In this document: piece by piece, positions 18,756 through 26,861 of the stretch
How positions within the stretch are numbered: the first letter of the stretch is position 1
Layout of the letters: every line of letters begins with the position of its first letter
Source of the DNA: Candidatus Eisenbacteria bacterium
Lineage (GTDB): Bacteria > Eisenbacteria > RBG-16-71-46 > JACRLI01
Assembly: GCA_016235265.1 (NCBI GenBank)
Contig: JACRLI010000030.1
Coordinates: 1-64,000 of the forward strand
Length of the DNA stretch: 64,000 bases
Reading direction: 5' to 3'
The notes under the pieces: model-generated
What the model was told of the DNA's origin: nothing
Seen by the model: only the letters and a program-made list of their open reading frames with translations
Databases searched by the model: none
Translations under genes and position numbers: made by a program

Positions 18756-19357
18756 TGCGGGCCCGGGGCGCGGCGTCCCTGCTGGTGTGCGTGGCACTGG
18801 TGGGCTTCGCCGCCGGCACCGCGCGGGCGACCGTGGTCTTCTCCGAGGACTTTGAATCCGCCCAGGGACTCAACAACGGCAAGTGGACGAACAACAACTC
18901 GGGCGTGATCGTGGCGGGTGCGGGCAACGGGGGCACCAAGGGGCTGAAGTTCAACCAGAAGACCGCGGTCGGCAGCCGGGACCTCCGCTCGGCGAGATAC
19001 AACATCACCCAGAACACGGACTACTACATCTCCGTGGACTACAAGGAGACGACCGCGACCGGCATCCTGGTGTTCCAGGAACTGAACAACGGCAACAATA
19101 CCGTCCGCACGACGTACGTGTTCGGAGACGCGTCGGTGAGCCCGCTGGTGACGTGGAACGGCCCGGGCCTGGGTTACACCACGTACACCGCCATGATCCA
19201 CACGCTCCCGCAGACGCGGCGGTTCCGGGTCATTCTGTATGACCGACAGAGCGCGGTGCCCATCGGGAACGTGTACTTCGACAATCTGCTGATCTCGGAT
19301 GTGCCGCCGGCGGTGGCCACGCCGACGCCGGTGCAGTGGCGGGAGATTGTGAAGTAG
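18755..19357 (+). CDS. Secreted LamG/carbohydrate-binding-like protein
   Basis: 200 residues with a signal peptide (about 1-25, ending A-R-A-T). The start overlaps the previous stop (TGATG), so it is part of the pilin operon. The mature part begins V-V-F-S-E-D-F-E-S and has Y-Y-I-S-V-D-Y-K-E ... R-R-F-R-V-I-L-Y-D ... V-Y-F-D-N-L-L-I-S-D, the pattern of a concanavalin-like jelly-roll (carbohydrate-binding module type), where F-D-N-L-x-I is a common terminal strand. There is no sorting module. A pilus-associated adhesin or substrate-binding role is suggested by position only. Confidence 0.7.
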   Translation: MRARGAASLLVCVALVGFAAGTARATVVFSEDFESAQGLNNGKWTNNNSGVIVAGAGNGGTKGLKFNQKTAVGSRDLRSARYNITQNTDYYISVDYKETTATGILVFQELNNGNNTVRTTYVFGDASVSPLVTWNGPGLGYTTYTAMIHTLPQTRRFRVILYDRQSAVPIGNVYFDNLLISDVPPAVATPTPVQWREIVK

Positions 19358-19364
19358 CGCCGCG

Positions 19365-19841
19365 CTACGGCTTCTTCCGCATCTGCTCGAAGAACGCCGT
19401 CAGGATCGCCCCGCACTCTTCTGCCTGGATTGCCGGGATCACATCCACCCGGTGATTCAGGCGGCGCTCCCTCAGGATGTCCAGCACGGAGCCACAGGCG
19501 CCCGCCTTGGGGTCGGCGGCGCCGTAGACCAGCCTGGGCAGCCGGGCCAGGACGATGGCCCCGGCGCACATGGTGCACGGCTCGAGGGTGACGTAGAGGG
19601 TGCAGCCGTCCAGTCTCGCGGAGCCTCGGGAGTTCATGGCGGCCCCCAGGGCGATCATCTCGGCGTGGGCGGTGGCGTCCTGCAGCGATTCGACCTGGTT
19701 GTGTCCGCGGCCCACCACTTGTCCTTCCCACACCACCACGGCACCTACCGGCACCTCGCCTTCGTCCAGCGCGCGGCGGGCTTCGTTTAGGGCCAACTCC
19801 ATGCCCTGCTCATCGGAGAGAACGCGGCGGAAGGTGCTCAT
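19365..19841 (-). CDS. tadA: tRNA-specific adenosine deaminase
   Basis: 158 residues with the zinc deaminase signature H-A-E (in T-A-H-A-E-M-I-A-L) and P-C-T-M-C (in E-P-C-T-M-C-A-G-A). It converts A34 to inosine in tRNA-Arg(ACG), the very tRNA encoded at 21464-21540. The domain starts close to the ATG (L-N-E-A-R-R-A-L-D-E-G-E-V-P-V-G-A) and the length is normal for TadA. Its ATG overlaps the stop of the upstream decarboxylase by four bases (ATGA). It converges with the secreted gene on the other strand; a small hairpin (19354-19368) spans both stop codons. Confidence 0.96.
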   Translation of the reverse strand: MSTFRRVLSDEQGMELALNEARRALDEGEVPVGAVVVWEGQVVGRGHNQVESLQDATAHAEMIALGAAMNSRGSARLDGCTLYVTLEPCTMCAGAIVLARLPRLVYGAADPKAGACGSVLDILRERRLNHRVDVIPAIQAEECGAILTAFFEQMRKKP

Positions 19842-21400
19842 GGACGGGTTCCTCTCGATGTGTCGGACAATTCATGGCCCAGCCGGTCCAGGCTCTCAAG
19901 CAGGGCGTCCAGGTCGGATTCGCGGGTACGGAAGGACAGGATGCAGGTGCGCAGCACGGAGCGGCCGGCGAGGCGGGTGCCGGACATGAAGGCCTCGCCG
20001 CTGCGCTCCAGTGCCAGGGCCAGGCGCTCCTGGATGCGGTCGAGCGTGTCGGGATCGGGGCGCGGGCCCGGGGGGAGCCAGCGGAAGCAGGAGATGCTCA
20101 ACTGCGCCTCGCTGCACAGCTCGAAGTTCGGGTGCTGGCGGATCTTCTCGTCCAGCAAGCGCGCCAGGCGGCAGTGCTCCTCGATCGCATCGGCATAGGC
20201 GCGCCGTCCGTAGGTCTTCAGGCTCATCCACACCTTGAGGGCGCGGAAGCCGCGCGAGAGCTGCGGGCCGTATTCGAACAGGTCGGTGCGTTCGCCTTCG
20301 GCGGCCAGAGCGTCCTTGTCCTCGCGCATGTAGCTGGCGGCGCCGCCGTAGGCCTTCCTCAGCAGTTCCGGATCGCGCAGCAGGCACGCGCCGGCCTCGT
20401 AGGGCACGAACAGCCACTTGTGCGGGTCTATGGCGATGGAGTCGGCGCGCTCCATGCCCGCAAGCAGGGGTTGCGCGGAGGGGGCCAGCGCGGCCAGGCC
20501 GCCGTAGGCGCCGTCCACGTGGAACCACAGGCCTTCCTCGGCGGCGAGGTCAGCCAGGGCGTCGAGTGGGTCCACCGCGCCGCTGTTCACGGTGCCGGCG
20601 CTGCCGATGATGGCCAGGGGCACCGCGCCAGCCTTGCGGTCGCGGGTCAGAAAGTCGCGCATGGCGCGCACGTCGGCGCGGAAGTGGCGGTCCACCGGCG
20701 TGAGGCGCACGTGCTCCTCCCCCAGGCCCAGCAGGCCGGCGGATTTCACCACGCAGCGGTGGACTTCCTCGGAGGCGTAGACGGTGAGCGGGCCGGGGCC
20801 GGCCTGCAGCCCCAGCCGGCGCACGTCCCACGGCGCGCGGGCGCGGAGCGCTGCGCCCAGGGCGGCCTGGCTGGCCATGGTGCCGCCGCTCACGAGAATG
20901 CCGCCGGCGCCGGGCGGCAGGCCCACGATCTCGGCGAGCCAGCGCATCACGCGCTTTTCGAGATGGGTGCCCGCGGGGCTGTTGCGCCATGCGCCCAGGT
21001 TCTGGTTGTATGCGGCGGCCAGCAGCTCGGCGGGCGGCGAGGCCGCGTTGGTGCCGGGGTTCACGAAGGCGAAGAATCGCGGGTGGCCCAGGGCGGTGAC
21101 GTGGGGCTCGAGCTTGGCGATGGCCTCGCGCACGACGTCCGCGAGGGGCGCGGGGCCCTCCGGGAGCGGCTCGTCAAAGAGGGCGTCCAGCTCGCGCGGA
21201 GTGACGGACGGAACCACTGGGCGCGCTGAGATGCTCTGCCAGTGGCGCTCGAGGGCCTCGAGGGCCAGCAGGCCGGCGGCGTGGATGTCTTCGGGCGTGG
21301 CGTCGAATGCGGCGCCGGGGACGGCGGATGCGGGCGGGCGCGGCGCGTCCGCGGATGCGCGGGGCGGCGTGCGGCGACCGGCGACAGGGTTCTCGCTCAC
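19838..21400 (-). CDS. PLP-dependent amino acid decarboxylase (aromatic-L-amino-acid/glutamate decarboxylase group)
   Basis: 520 residues from a GTG at 21400 with GGGGGA upstream. The frame is open further, but that part runs into tRNA-Arg and its terminator. Group II decarboxylase landmarks are H-V-D-G-A-Y-G-G (cofactor Asp) and I-D-P-H-K-W-L-F, with the Schiff-base Lys. The N-terminal P-R-F-F-A-F-V-N-P-G-T-N and G-G-T-M-A-S-Q-A-A-L also match. The product is a pyridoxal-phosphate enzyme releasing CO2 from an amino acid; tryptophan, tyrosine/DOPA or another substrate cannot be distinguished. Translationally coupled to tadA, with no obvious metabolic link. Confidence 0.9.
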   Translation of the reverse strand: MSENPVAGRRTPPRASADAPRPPASAVPGAAFDATPEDIHAAGLLALEALERHWQSISARPVVPSVTPRELDALFDEPLPEGPAPLADVVREAIAKLEPHVTALGHPRFFAFVNPGTNAASPPAELLAAAYNQNLGAWRNSPAGTHLEKRVMRWLAEIVGLPPGAGGILVSGGTMASQAALGAALRARAPWDVRRLGLQAGPGPLTVYASEEVHRCVVKSAGLLGLGEEHVRLTPVDRHFRADVRAMRDFLTRDRKAGAVPLAIIGSAGTVNSGAVDPLDALADLAAEEGLWFHVDGAYGGLAALAPSAQPLLAGMERADSIAIDPHKWLFVPYEAGACLLRDPELLRKAYGGAASYMREDKDALAAEGERTDLFEYGPQLSRGFRALKVWMSLKTYGRRAYADAIEEHCRLARLLDEKIRQHPNFELCSEAQLSISCFRWLPPGPRPDPDTLDRIQERLALALERSGEAFMSGTRLAGRSVLRTCILSFRTRESDLDALLESLDRLGHELSDTSRGTRP

Positions 21401-21418
21401 GCAGTCCCCCGGAAACGG

Positions 21419-21444
21419 AAAAGCCCCCCGTGGGTGCGGGAGGC
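21419..21444 (-). terminator. Intrinsic terminator after tRNA-Arg
   Basis: On the minus strand GCCTCCCG and CGGGGGGC form an 8-pair stem (one G-U) with a six-base loop, followed directly by TTTT. It lies 20 bases beyond the tRNA-Arg 3' end and just ahead of the decarboxylase ribosome-binding site. Confidence 0.7.
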
Positions 21445-21463
21445 TCGGCCCGTGGTGAAGAAG

Positions 21464-21540
21464 TGGTGCGCCCAGGAGGACTTGAACCCCCAACCTACTG
21501 ATCCGTAGTCAGTCGCTCTATCCAATTGAGCTATGGGCGC
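21464..21540 (-). tRNA. tRNA-Arg (ACG)
   Basis: A 77-base cloverleaf including an encoded CCA. The acceptor stem GCGCCCA pairs with TGGGCGC. The anticodon arm is ACTGA-CTACGGA-TCAGT, giving anticodon ACG, which TadA (encoded at 19365-19841) would convert to ICG. The T arm has the GGTTCAAGTCC-type loop. Confidence 0.97.
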
Positions 21541-21590
21541 ACAGGCCGTGCAAGATGTGAATCTACAGCGCCTTGGCACTTGCGTCAAGG

Positions 21591-21683
21591 TGGCGGAGGG
21601 GAGAGGATTCGAACCTCCGGTAAGGTTTTACCCCTACAACCGCTTAGCAGGCGGCTGCCATAAGCCAGCTCGGCCACCCCTCC
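21591..21683 (-). tRNA. tRNA-Ser (GCT)
   Basis: A 93-base tRNA with a long variable arm, acceptor GGAGGGG pairing with CCCCTCC, discriminator G and encoded CCA. The anticodon loop CTGCTAA gives anticodon GCT, which reads AGC/AGU serine codons. The T loop is GGTTCGAATCC. Confidence 0.97.
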
Positions 21684-21959
21684 GGGTACTTCCAAGTTCT
21701 TTCAAGTCTGTTCCGCGGGGCTGGTTGCCGGCCTCGAAAGGGTTTGGCTGAGGCGGACCTGCGACTGCGGGGCGCTGACGGGGCTTCCGATTGGTGGTTC
21801 GGGAAGGCCCGGCAGCGCGGGAAAGATAGCATATGGCCGGGGGGTATGTGGGGGGATTTTGGGGGCCTTGACGGGCAGTTCCCGCGATGCGCTCGGGGGC
21901 GGTTGCTGGTGCGGAGCGGCCCCAAGCGGGGCCTGGGGCCGGCTCTGGGGCTCAGAGAA

Positions 21960-22049
21960 TGGCGGAGGGAGTAGGATTCGAACCCACGGTGGGTGTGACC
22001 CCACAACGGTTTTCAAGACCGCCGCTTTCGACCGCTCAGCCATCCCTCC
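21960..22049 (-). tRNA. tRNA-Ser (TGA)
   Basis: A 90-base tRNA with a long variable arm, acceptor GGAGGGA pairing with TCCCTCC and encoded CCA. The anticodon loop CTTGAAA gives anticodon TGA, which reads UCN serine codons. It is separated from tRNA-Ser(GCT) by about 276 bases in which no gene was recognised. Confidence 0.97.
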
Positions 22050-22107
22050 GGGCGCCCCAGAGAGTAGCGGAGAGCGACGTGCGGGTCGAGTCTGCCTCCG
22101 TCGAGAC

Positions 22108-23085
22108 TTAGTCCGAGTGCCGGCACTTCAAGAGGACGTTCTCCCGATGGTATTCCAGAAACCGCCTCTGGCCCGCCGAGAACTCCCCGACGTTAGCAGG
22201 CCTGCCAGAGTCCACACCCATTCGTTCGAGGGACTCACGGTGCGCAACTGGAGAGATGAGCAGCTCCCCGTCATTGGCGAAGCCGATGAAGCCCCGGTCG
22301 AAGAGATGGTCAATGCTCGGCGTTAGCAGCAAGCCGTTCTCCGGATCCAGTCTCTCCTCGTTCGATGAATCGCGCCAAGGCTTGCAGTGGCTGGCGCGCA
22401 GGTGTTCAATTCGGTCCACTCGCGTAACCCGACAAGCCCTCTCCAAGGCCCGAACTCGCGCCTTGAACAGGCCCTGCCCCCGACGAGCCAGAATCAGTGC
22501 CTCTCGAGTAGTCTCGGGCAAACTCTCATCCCGGCTAAGATCTGCGATCTGGTGTTCCTCCCACTCTACCAATCCGACCGCGGGCTGGATCTGGGAAGTG
22601 TCGGCGACCTTGGTTCCCCGCATCAGTTCCTGAGCTTCGCGACCGATGAGATTCACGATCGCTCCGGCAAACTCGGAAGAGAGCTGGGTGAGATAAACAC
22701 CCTGCAAACCGTCTCCGCTGCGGCGAAGCGGAGAGTACTTCTCAGGGAGCAGCGGCGCCAGTACGCGGATATGGTCCTTGGGGCGAACCGCCCCGGTGAG
22801 CCGTGTGAACCTCACGTCCACACGCCAGCCGATCTGATTCCAGTAGGCTCCCTTTGAGCCGAACTCAAGCGGTTTGGGTGCCTCGTAGGCGTGCGAGGCG
22901 GCAAAGCCAAGCGCGATGATGAAGGTCCCTGCAAATGAGAAGACAATGTCTCCCGGAGAGACTTCCCGCATGAAATCGTAGAACGGATTCAAGACTCCAT
23001 CAGCCCGCCGCTTGGGTGACCAAAGGTATCCACCTTCGATTTCCTGACGAGATGTCTGGTTCTGGTTGACCCACCAGTAACGCAT
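22108..23085 (-). CDS. HNH endonuclease with N-terminal EVE/PUA-like domain
   Basis: 325 residues, ATG with GGGAAG upstream. The N-terminus (Y-W-W-V-N-Q-N-Q-T ... G-D-I-V-F-S-F-A-G-T-F-I-I-A-L-G) resembles EVE/PUA-like domains that recognise modified bases. The C-terminal domain is HNH_2 (PF13391): R-A-S-H-C-K-P-W ... N-G-L-L-L-T-P-S-I-D-H-L-F-D-R-G-F-I. This layout is typical of type IV-like, modification-dependent restriction nucleases, but the target is not known. Base composition is visibly less GC-rich than its neighbours (58-67% in three hand-counted lines, against 78% in a line of the decarboxylase gene), and it sits beside tRNA genes, both suggesting horizontal acquisition. Confidence 0.85.
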   Translation of the reverse strand: MRYWWVNQNQTSRQEIEGGYLWSPKRRADGVLNPFYDFMREVSPGDIVFSFAGTFIIALGFAASHAYEAPKPLEFGSKGAYWNQIGWRVDVRFTRLTGAVRPKDHIRVLAPLLPEKYSPLRRSGDGLQGVYLTQLSSEFAGAIVNLIGREAQELMRGTKVADTSQIQPAVGLVEWEEHQIADLSRDESLPETTREALILARRGQGLFKARVRALERACRVTRVDRIEHLRASHCKPWRDSSNEERLDPENGLLLTPSIDHLFDRGFIGFANDGELLISPVAHRESLERMGVDSGRPANVGEFSAGQRRFLEYHRENVLLKCRHSD

Positions 23086-23401
23086 CAGTCTTCCCGTCTC
23101 TGCCTGGCAACTCGCAGGGGAATCTGGTGAATGAGATCGAGGGCTCTCTCGACGATTCGCACCCAGGGAATTCGTCCAGTCTCACGCCCTCTTCGGTGCG
23201 CAAGCCCGAGAATACCAGCACAGACGCGCCTCAGCGGCCGACTCGCACCTGACTGTGCAGTCGCGCATCTGCCGGGGTCGGTGCTCCGTGCAGACTAGGT
23301 CAGTCGCACCGACGGACCAAGGAGAAAGCAGCCAGCCGGGCTCGGGGGATCTGGCAGCTCCAGGGCCGGAGCTTCTCAGCCCCAGGCCTTCCAGTCTTCT
23401 C
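23086..23401. other. Intergenic region, nothing recognised
   Basis: About 316 bases between the nuclease start and the 3' end of the metalloprotease gene, both leftward. No conserved open frame, RNA gene or convincing hairpin terminator was found. Confidence 0.4.
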
Positions 23402-25024
23402 CTACCGCGCCAGGACGACCTTGGCATGCGCAACCTGGTCCTCCGCCTCCACCCGCACCACGTACACTCCCGATGACAACATCCGTCCCCGCATGTCCGC
23501 CCCGTTCCAGCCCCGCCTATGGCTGCCCGCGGGTTCGTACCCGTCCGCGAGGACGCGGACCAGCCGCCCCTGCGTGTCGTACACCCGGACCGAGACCCGG
23601 GCAGCCTTGGGCAGATTGAAGGCGACGGTAGTGCCGGAACGGAACGGGTTGGGGGCGCACGCGAGTTGGATGCGACGGGTGATCCTCCCGCCGGGGCCCG
23701 TGTCCACGCCGGTCACTCTCCCCATCAACTCCTCGTACGTGGCATCACTCACCGGGAAGTTCAACCCCCGGAACTCGTCGCGAAGGTCGGTTCCGAACGC
23801 AAACGACTGCGCCGCCACCATCAAAGTGGCCCGAAACGTATCCGCCTCCGCCGTGTTGTTCCACTGATCATACCGATCCCGCATCTCCCCATCGAACGCG
23901 GCCAGCAGCCACATCATCCGCTTCGCCGGCTCGCGGTAGCCCTCCCCCGCGTTCTCGGCGTGCTCGCAGAACTTGTACGCCACCGTCATGAAGGTGTCGA
24001 ACGTCTCGTCGTCCGATGACCCGGGCTCGTTCCAGGACGAGAAGTTCATGCCCGTGGAGATGTAGCGCTCGTAAGCGTTCCTCACACCCTGGATGGTCTG
24101 GATGGCGTTTTGCCTGATGTCGAGCACCAGGTCGGGGCTCAGCCCGTAGGCGGCGCCCTGGTTGACCAGGTCGTAGGCGGTCGCGTGCTGGTAGATCTGG
24201 GCCATCGTCTCGGAGTAGATGGCGTTCGCGCAGCCGTCAATCTTGCCGCCGTAGTAGTAGCCGGCCGGAAAGTTCAGCGTAAGGTTGTGCCCCATCTCGT
24301 GCAGGAACGAGGACCACCCGATGCTCCCCTGGAATCCCCAGTCGCCGGCGGCAAAGCTGACGGGGCTGGTGTACCACAGCGAGTACATCCCCCCGAAGTC
24401 GGAGTCGCGGAGCACGACCTGCCGGAATCCCCCGTCCACCAGGAAGACATCCCCGTTCACCATGTCCTTCTGGATCGCCGCCGCGGCCGAGAGCACGTAC
24501 TCCACGGTGGGCCTGGGCACGTCGGTGAAGAACTCGTCGCCAAAGGGCTGGAGGTCGCCGGGGATCCCGTAGCCGGGCATGCGGCTGGTAAGCTCCACGA
24601 CGGTGCCGGGAATCGTCACCGCGGTCTCCTCGGGAAGCGGGACCGGGTTGATCGAGGGCGGGGCAAATCGAACCACGGTCTGGGCCGAGTCGGTGCCCCC
24701 GCCGACGTAGCTGGCCATCACGGTGCAGACGTAGGACCTGGACACATCCTCGTACGTGTGGGTCATGGGGAACCAACCGGGTTCCACCACGCCGTCCCCC
24801 CAGTTCCAGGTGAACGGGCCGGTCACCGGCCTGGTGTCGACGCCATTCAGGAGTGCATAGCCAGTCGCTTCGTTCTTCTCGACCACCATCACACTCAGCG
24901 TCGCCGGTTCCCCGAAGAGGTACCTGCTGAAGTTGAATGCCGGCTCCCCGGCGGCGGGCGGCGCCCCGCCGATCTGGGAGATCGCCAGCGCCAGCGCGGC
25001 GAGCCCTGCGATACGTCCTCTCAT
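23402..25024 (-). CDS. Secreted zinc metalloprotease-like protein with PKD-like and C-terminal sorting domains
   Basis: 540 residues from the ATG at 25024 (GGGAGG upstream), giving a signal peptide (R-G-R-I-A-G-L-A-A-L-A-L-A). A PKD-like segment (W-N-W-G-D-G-V-V ... H-T-Y-E) follows. The peptidase-like region has F-L-H-E-M-G-H-N (HExxH) and a downstream Y-S-E-T-M, a plausible gluzincin glutamate. The C-terminal 85 residues form a FlgD-Ig/T9SS-like module: C-A-P-N-P-F-R-S-G-T-T-V-A-F to S-G-V-Y-V-V-R-V. It is likely exported and held on or released from the cell surface. Substrate unknown; similar domains occur in M60- and viral-enhancin-like proteins. Confidence 0.8.
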   Translation of the reverse strand: MRGRIAGLAALALAISQIGGAPPAAGEPAFNFSRYLFGEPATLSVMVVEKNEATGYALLNGVDTRPVTGPFTWNWGDGVVEPGWFPMTHTYEDVSRSYVCTVMASYVGGGTDSAQTVVRFAPPSINPVPLPEETAVTIPGTVVELTSRMPGYGIPGDLQPFGDEFFTDVPRPTVEYVLSAAAAIQKDMVNGDVFLVDGGFRQVVLRDSDFGGMYSLWYTSPVSFAAGDWGFQGSIGWSSFLHEMGHNLTLNFPAGYYYGGKIDGCANAIYSETMAQIYQHATAYDLVNQGAAYGLSPDLVLDIRQNAIQTIQGVRNAYERYISTGMNFSSWNEPGSSDDETFDTFMTVAYKFCEHAENAGEGYREPAKRMMWLLAAFDGEMRDRYDQWNNTAEADTFRATLMVAAQSFAFGTDLRDEFRGLNFPVSDATYEELMGRVTGVDTGPGGRITRRIQLACAPNPFRSGTTVAFNLPKAARVSVRVYDTQGRLVRVLADGYEPAGSHRRGWNGADMRGRMLSSGVYVVRVEAEDQVAHAKVVLAR

Positions 25025-25298
25025 GACCACTGCCTCCCGGAATACGTGGCGGCCAACCCGGGCTGCTGGGTGAGACCCGTGGGGCCCGGGGCACACTCCT
25101 GGAGTGAGGATTGATCTCATGTTATCACCTCGATCGCCAGGGAACAAATGCCCGGGCGGCTCGCTGGGCACCGTCTGGATCGGCCGCCAGCGCCCCGGCA
25201 GGAGGTCTCAACCGCGCCTGTCTTGCGCGGAGGCACGGTGAATCCTAAGCTGCTTCCCGAAATCCACCTGACGACTCTCTCCCACAGGAGCTTCCAGG

Positions 25299-26261
25299 GT
25301 GACGGTCTCTCTCGATCCAACCGGGGTTGTGGCCCTCACGGATGACCGCTGGTTCCGCTTCCTCGGCACCAAGGCCACCGATGGGCGGCTGGACGAGGCG
25401 AACTTCTGGCGGCCGAGGGCCCAGACCGAGTTCCACGCCCTGAGCCCCGGCGGGCCGTTCTTCCTTCGCCTCAAGAGCCCCATCAACGCGATCGCCGGGT
25501 ACGGCTTCTTCGCCGCGTCTGCGTTGCTGCCGCTCAACGAGGCGTGGAGAGCATTCGAGTGGCGAAACGGCGACCCCGATCTGATGAGCTTCGTGACCCG
25601 GATCGGTGAGTACCGTGGCCAGTCGGGCGAGGAGGCTCTCTTCAGCGGCCGGCCACTCCGCTGCCTCGTGCTCCGGAACCTGCGCCTGCTTCCCAAGTCA
25701 GAGTGGCTGAGCTGGGCGGAGCCGCAGAGGTGGCCGCGCAATCTTCAGGGCTACAAACCCTACTCCCTGCATGAGGAACCGGGGAGGGCCCTGGTCAGGC
25801 TCCTGCGCAACGGTCACCCGGAGGAGCTCTCCGAGGGATTTCGCCTGGCCACCGCAGATCAACGCCAGTACGTCGACACTCCCATGGTCGTCCGCGAGGG
25901 ACAGGGGACGTTTCGCGTCCGCATCCTGGACGCCTACGGCAGGCGTTGCGCCGTCACCGGTGAACGATCGGAGCCGACGCTCGAGGCAGCGCACATCCAG
26001 CCCTACCTGGGGCCGGCTTCCAATCACGTGCAGAACGGGATCGCCCTGCGGGCCGACATCCACAGGCTCTTCGATGGCGGGTACGTGACCGTCACTCCCG
26101 ACCTGCGGTTCCGGGTGAGCCCGCGACTCAGGCAGGAGTTCGAGAACGGGCGGGACTACTACAAGTACGACGGCGCACCACTCGCGGCCAGGCCGAGTGC
26201 CGCGACCTGCCGGCCGAGCGAAGATGCGCTTGAATGGCACAACAGGAAGGTCTTCAGGTAA
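25299..26261 (+). CDS. HNH endonuclease with N-terminal EVE/PUA-like domain (second copy)
   Basis: 320 residues from a GTG with AGGAG nine bases upstream. The N-terminal part (W-R-P-R-A-Q-T-E-F-H-A-L-S-P-G-G-P-F-F-L-R-L and I-A-G-Y-G-F-F) fits a PUA/EVE-like fold. The C-terminal HNH_2 domain reads C-A-V-T-G-E-R-S ... L-E-A-A-H-I-Q-P-Y ... N-G-I-A-L-R-A-D-I-H-R-L-F-D-G-G-Y. It shares architecture with the nuclease at 22108-23085 but little direct identity, so it is not a recent duplicate. No methyltransferase is nearby, consistent with a solitary modification-dependent nuclease. Defence role inferred. Confidence 0.82.
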   Translation: MTVSLDPTGVVALTDDRWFRFLGTKATDGRLDEANFWRPRAQTEFHALSPGGPFFLRLKSPINAIAGYGFFAASALLPLNEAWRAFEWRNGDPDLMSFVTRIGEYRGQSGEEALFSGRPLRCLVLRNLRLLPKSEWLSWAEPQRWPRNLQGYKPYSLHEEPGRALVRLLRNGHPEELSEGFRLATADQRQYVDTPMVVREGQGTFRVRILDAYGRRCAVTGERSEPTLEAAHIQPYLGPASNHVQNGIALRADIHRLFDGGYVTVTPDLRFRVSPRLRQEFENGRDYYKYDGAPLAARPSAATCRPSEDALEWHNRKVFR

Positions 26262-26270
26262 GGCGGCGCC

Positions 26271-26762
26271 ATGTTCAAGACCCCATACGAGGACTTCGTC
26301 CTCCGCCAGATCCGCGTCGTCGCCGAGATGCTGGCGCGCATCTTCCGACTGCGCACGGACGGAAAGCTGGAGCACGCCCGCGCCGAGCTGAAGCGGGCGT
26401 ACGCCCTGCTCGCGGGTCCGCAGGCTCCCTTGATTCGGCAGTTGGACTCCGCAACGGCTGCCATGCTCCTGCGGCACCCCGAGAGCATCAGCACATTTGC
26501 GCATCTGCTCTGCGAAGAAGCCGCCCTGCTCGAAGACGCAACCCAGGCCGGGGCGCTCTGGCTTCGCGCCATGGAGTTGTGCCTTGAGTGCGAGGCGAAG
26601 AGCCCCGGGATCCCCGCCGTCCACGATCTGATTCGGTCCTTGGTCCCGCTCACGGATCCCACCCAGCTCGCGCCCGGCTACCGGGCCGGGTTGAATAGAG
26701 TGGTGAGCGGGGGGCCTCAGACTTCACCGGACGCACCCCCTGCGGATCGCCACGACGCCTAG
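26271..26762 (+). CDS. Helical protein of unknown function (DUF6483-like, tentative)
   Basis: 163 residues, nearly all predicted helical, with no signal peptide. The start Y-E-D-F-V-L-R-Q-I-R-V-V-A-E-M-L-A-R-I-F recalls DUF6483 proteins, small cytoplasmic proteins of unknown role that begin Y-x-x-D-Y-I-x-R-x-I-E-x-L-x-x-x-L-A. It begins 9 bases after the nuclease stop, so the two are probably cotranscribed. The C-terminal 25 residues are low-complexity. The family assignment is from memory of the N-terminal pattern and is not firm. Confidence 0.6.
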   Translation: MFKTPYEDFVLRQIRVVAEMLARIFRLRTDGKLEHARAELKRAYALLAGPQAPLIRQLDSATAAMLLRHPESISTFAHLLCEEAALLEDATQAGALWLRAMELCLECEAKSPGIPAVHDLIRSLVPLTDPTQLAPGYRAGLNRVVSGGPQTSPDAPPADRHDA

Positions 26763-26861
26763 ACCCCTCCACGTCACACGGAAGCCCCTTCACGAGCATC
26801 CCGCCCGGTGGGATAATCACCATCAACGACCCCACCACCTCCCCGGATGGAAGGCCGCCCC

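Noticed and set aside
19354..19368. Short hairpin GTAGCG-CCG-CGCTAC as a terminator
   Set aside because: Only six pairs, no U tract, and it consists mainly of the two convergent stop codons; too weak to call.
21401..21493. N-terminal extension of the decarboxylase frame
   Set aside because: It would overlap the tRNA-Arg gene and its terminator; the GTG at 21400 has a good ribosome-binding site.
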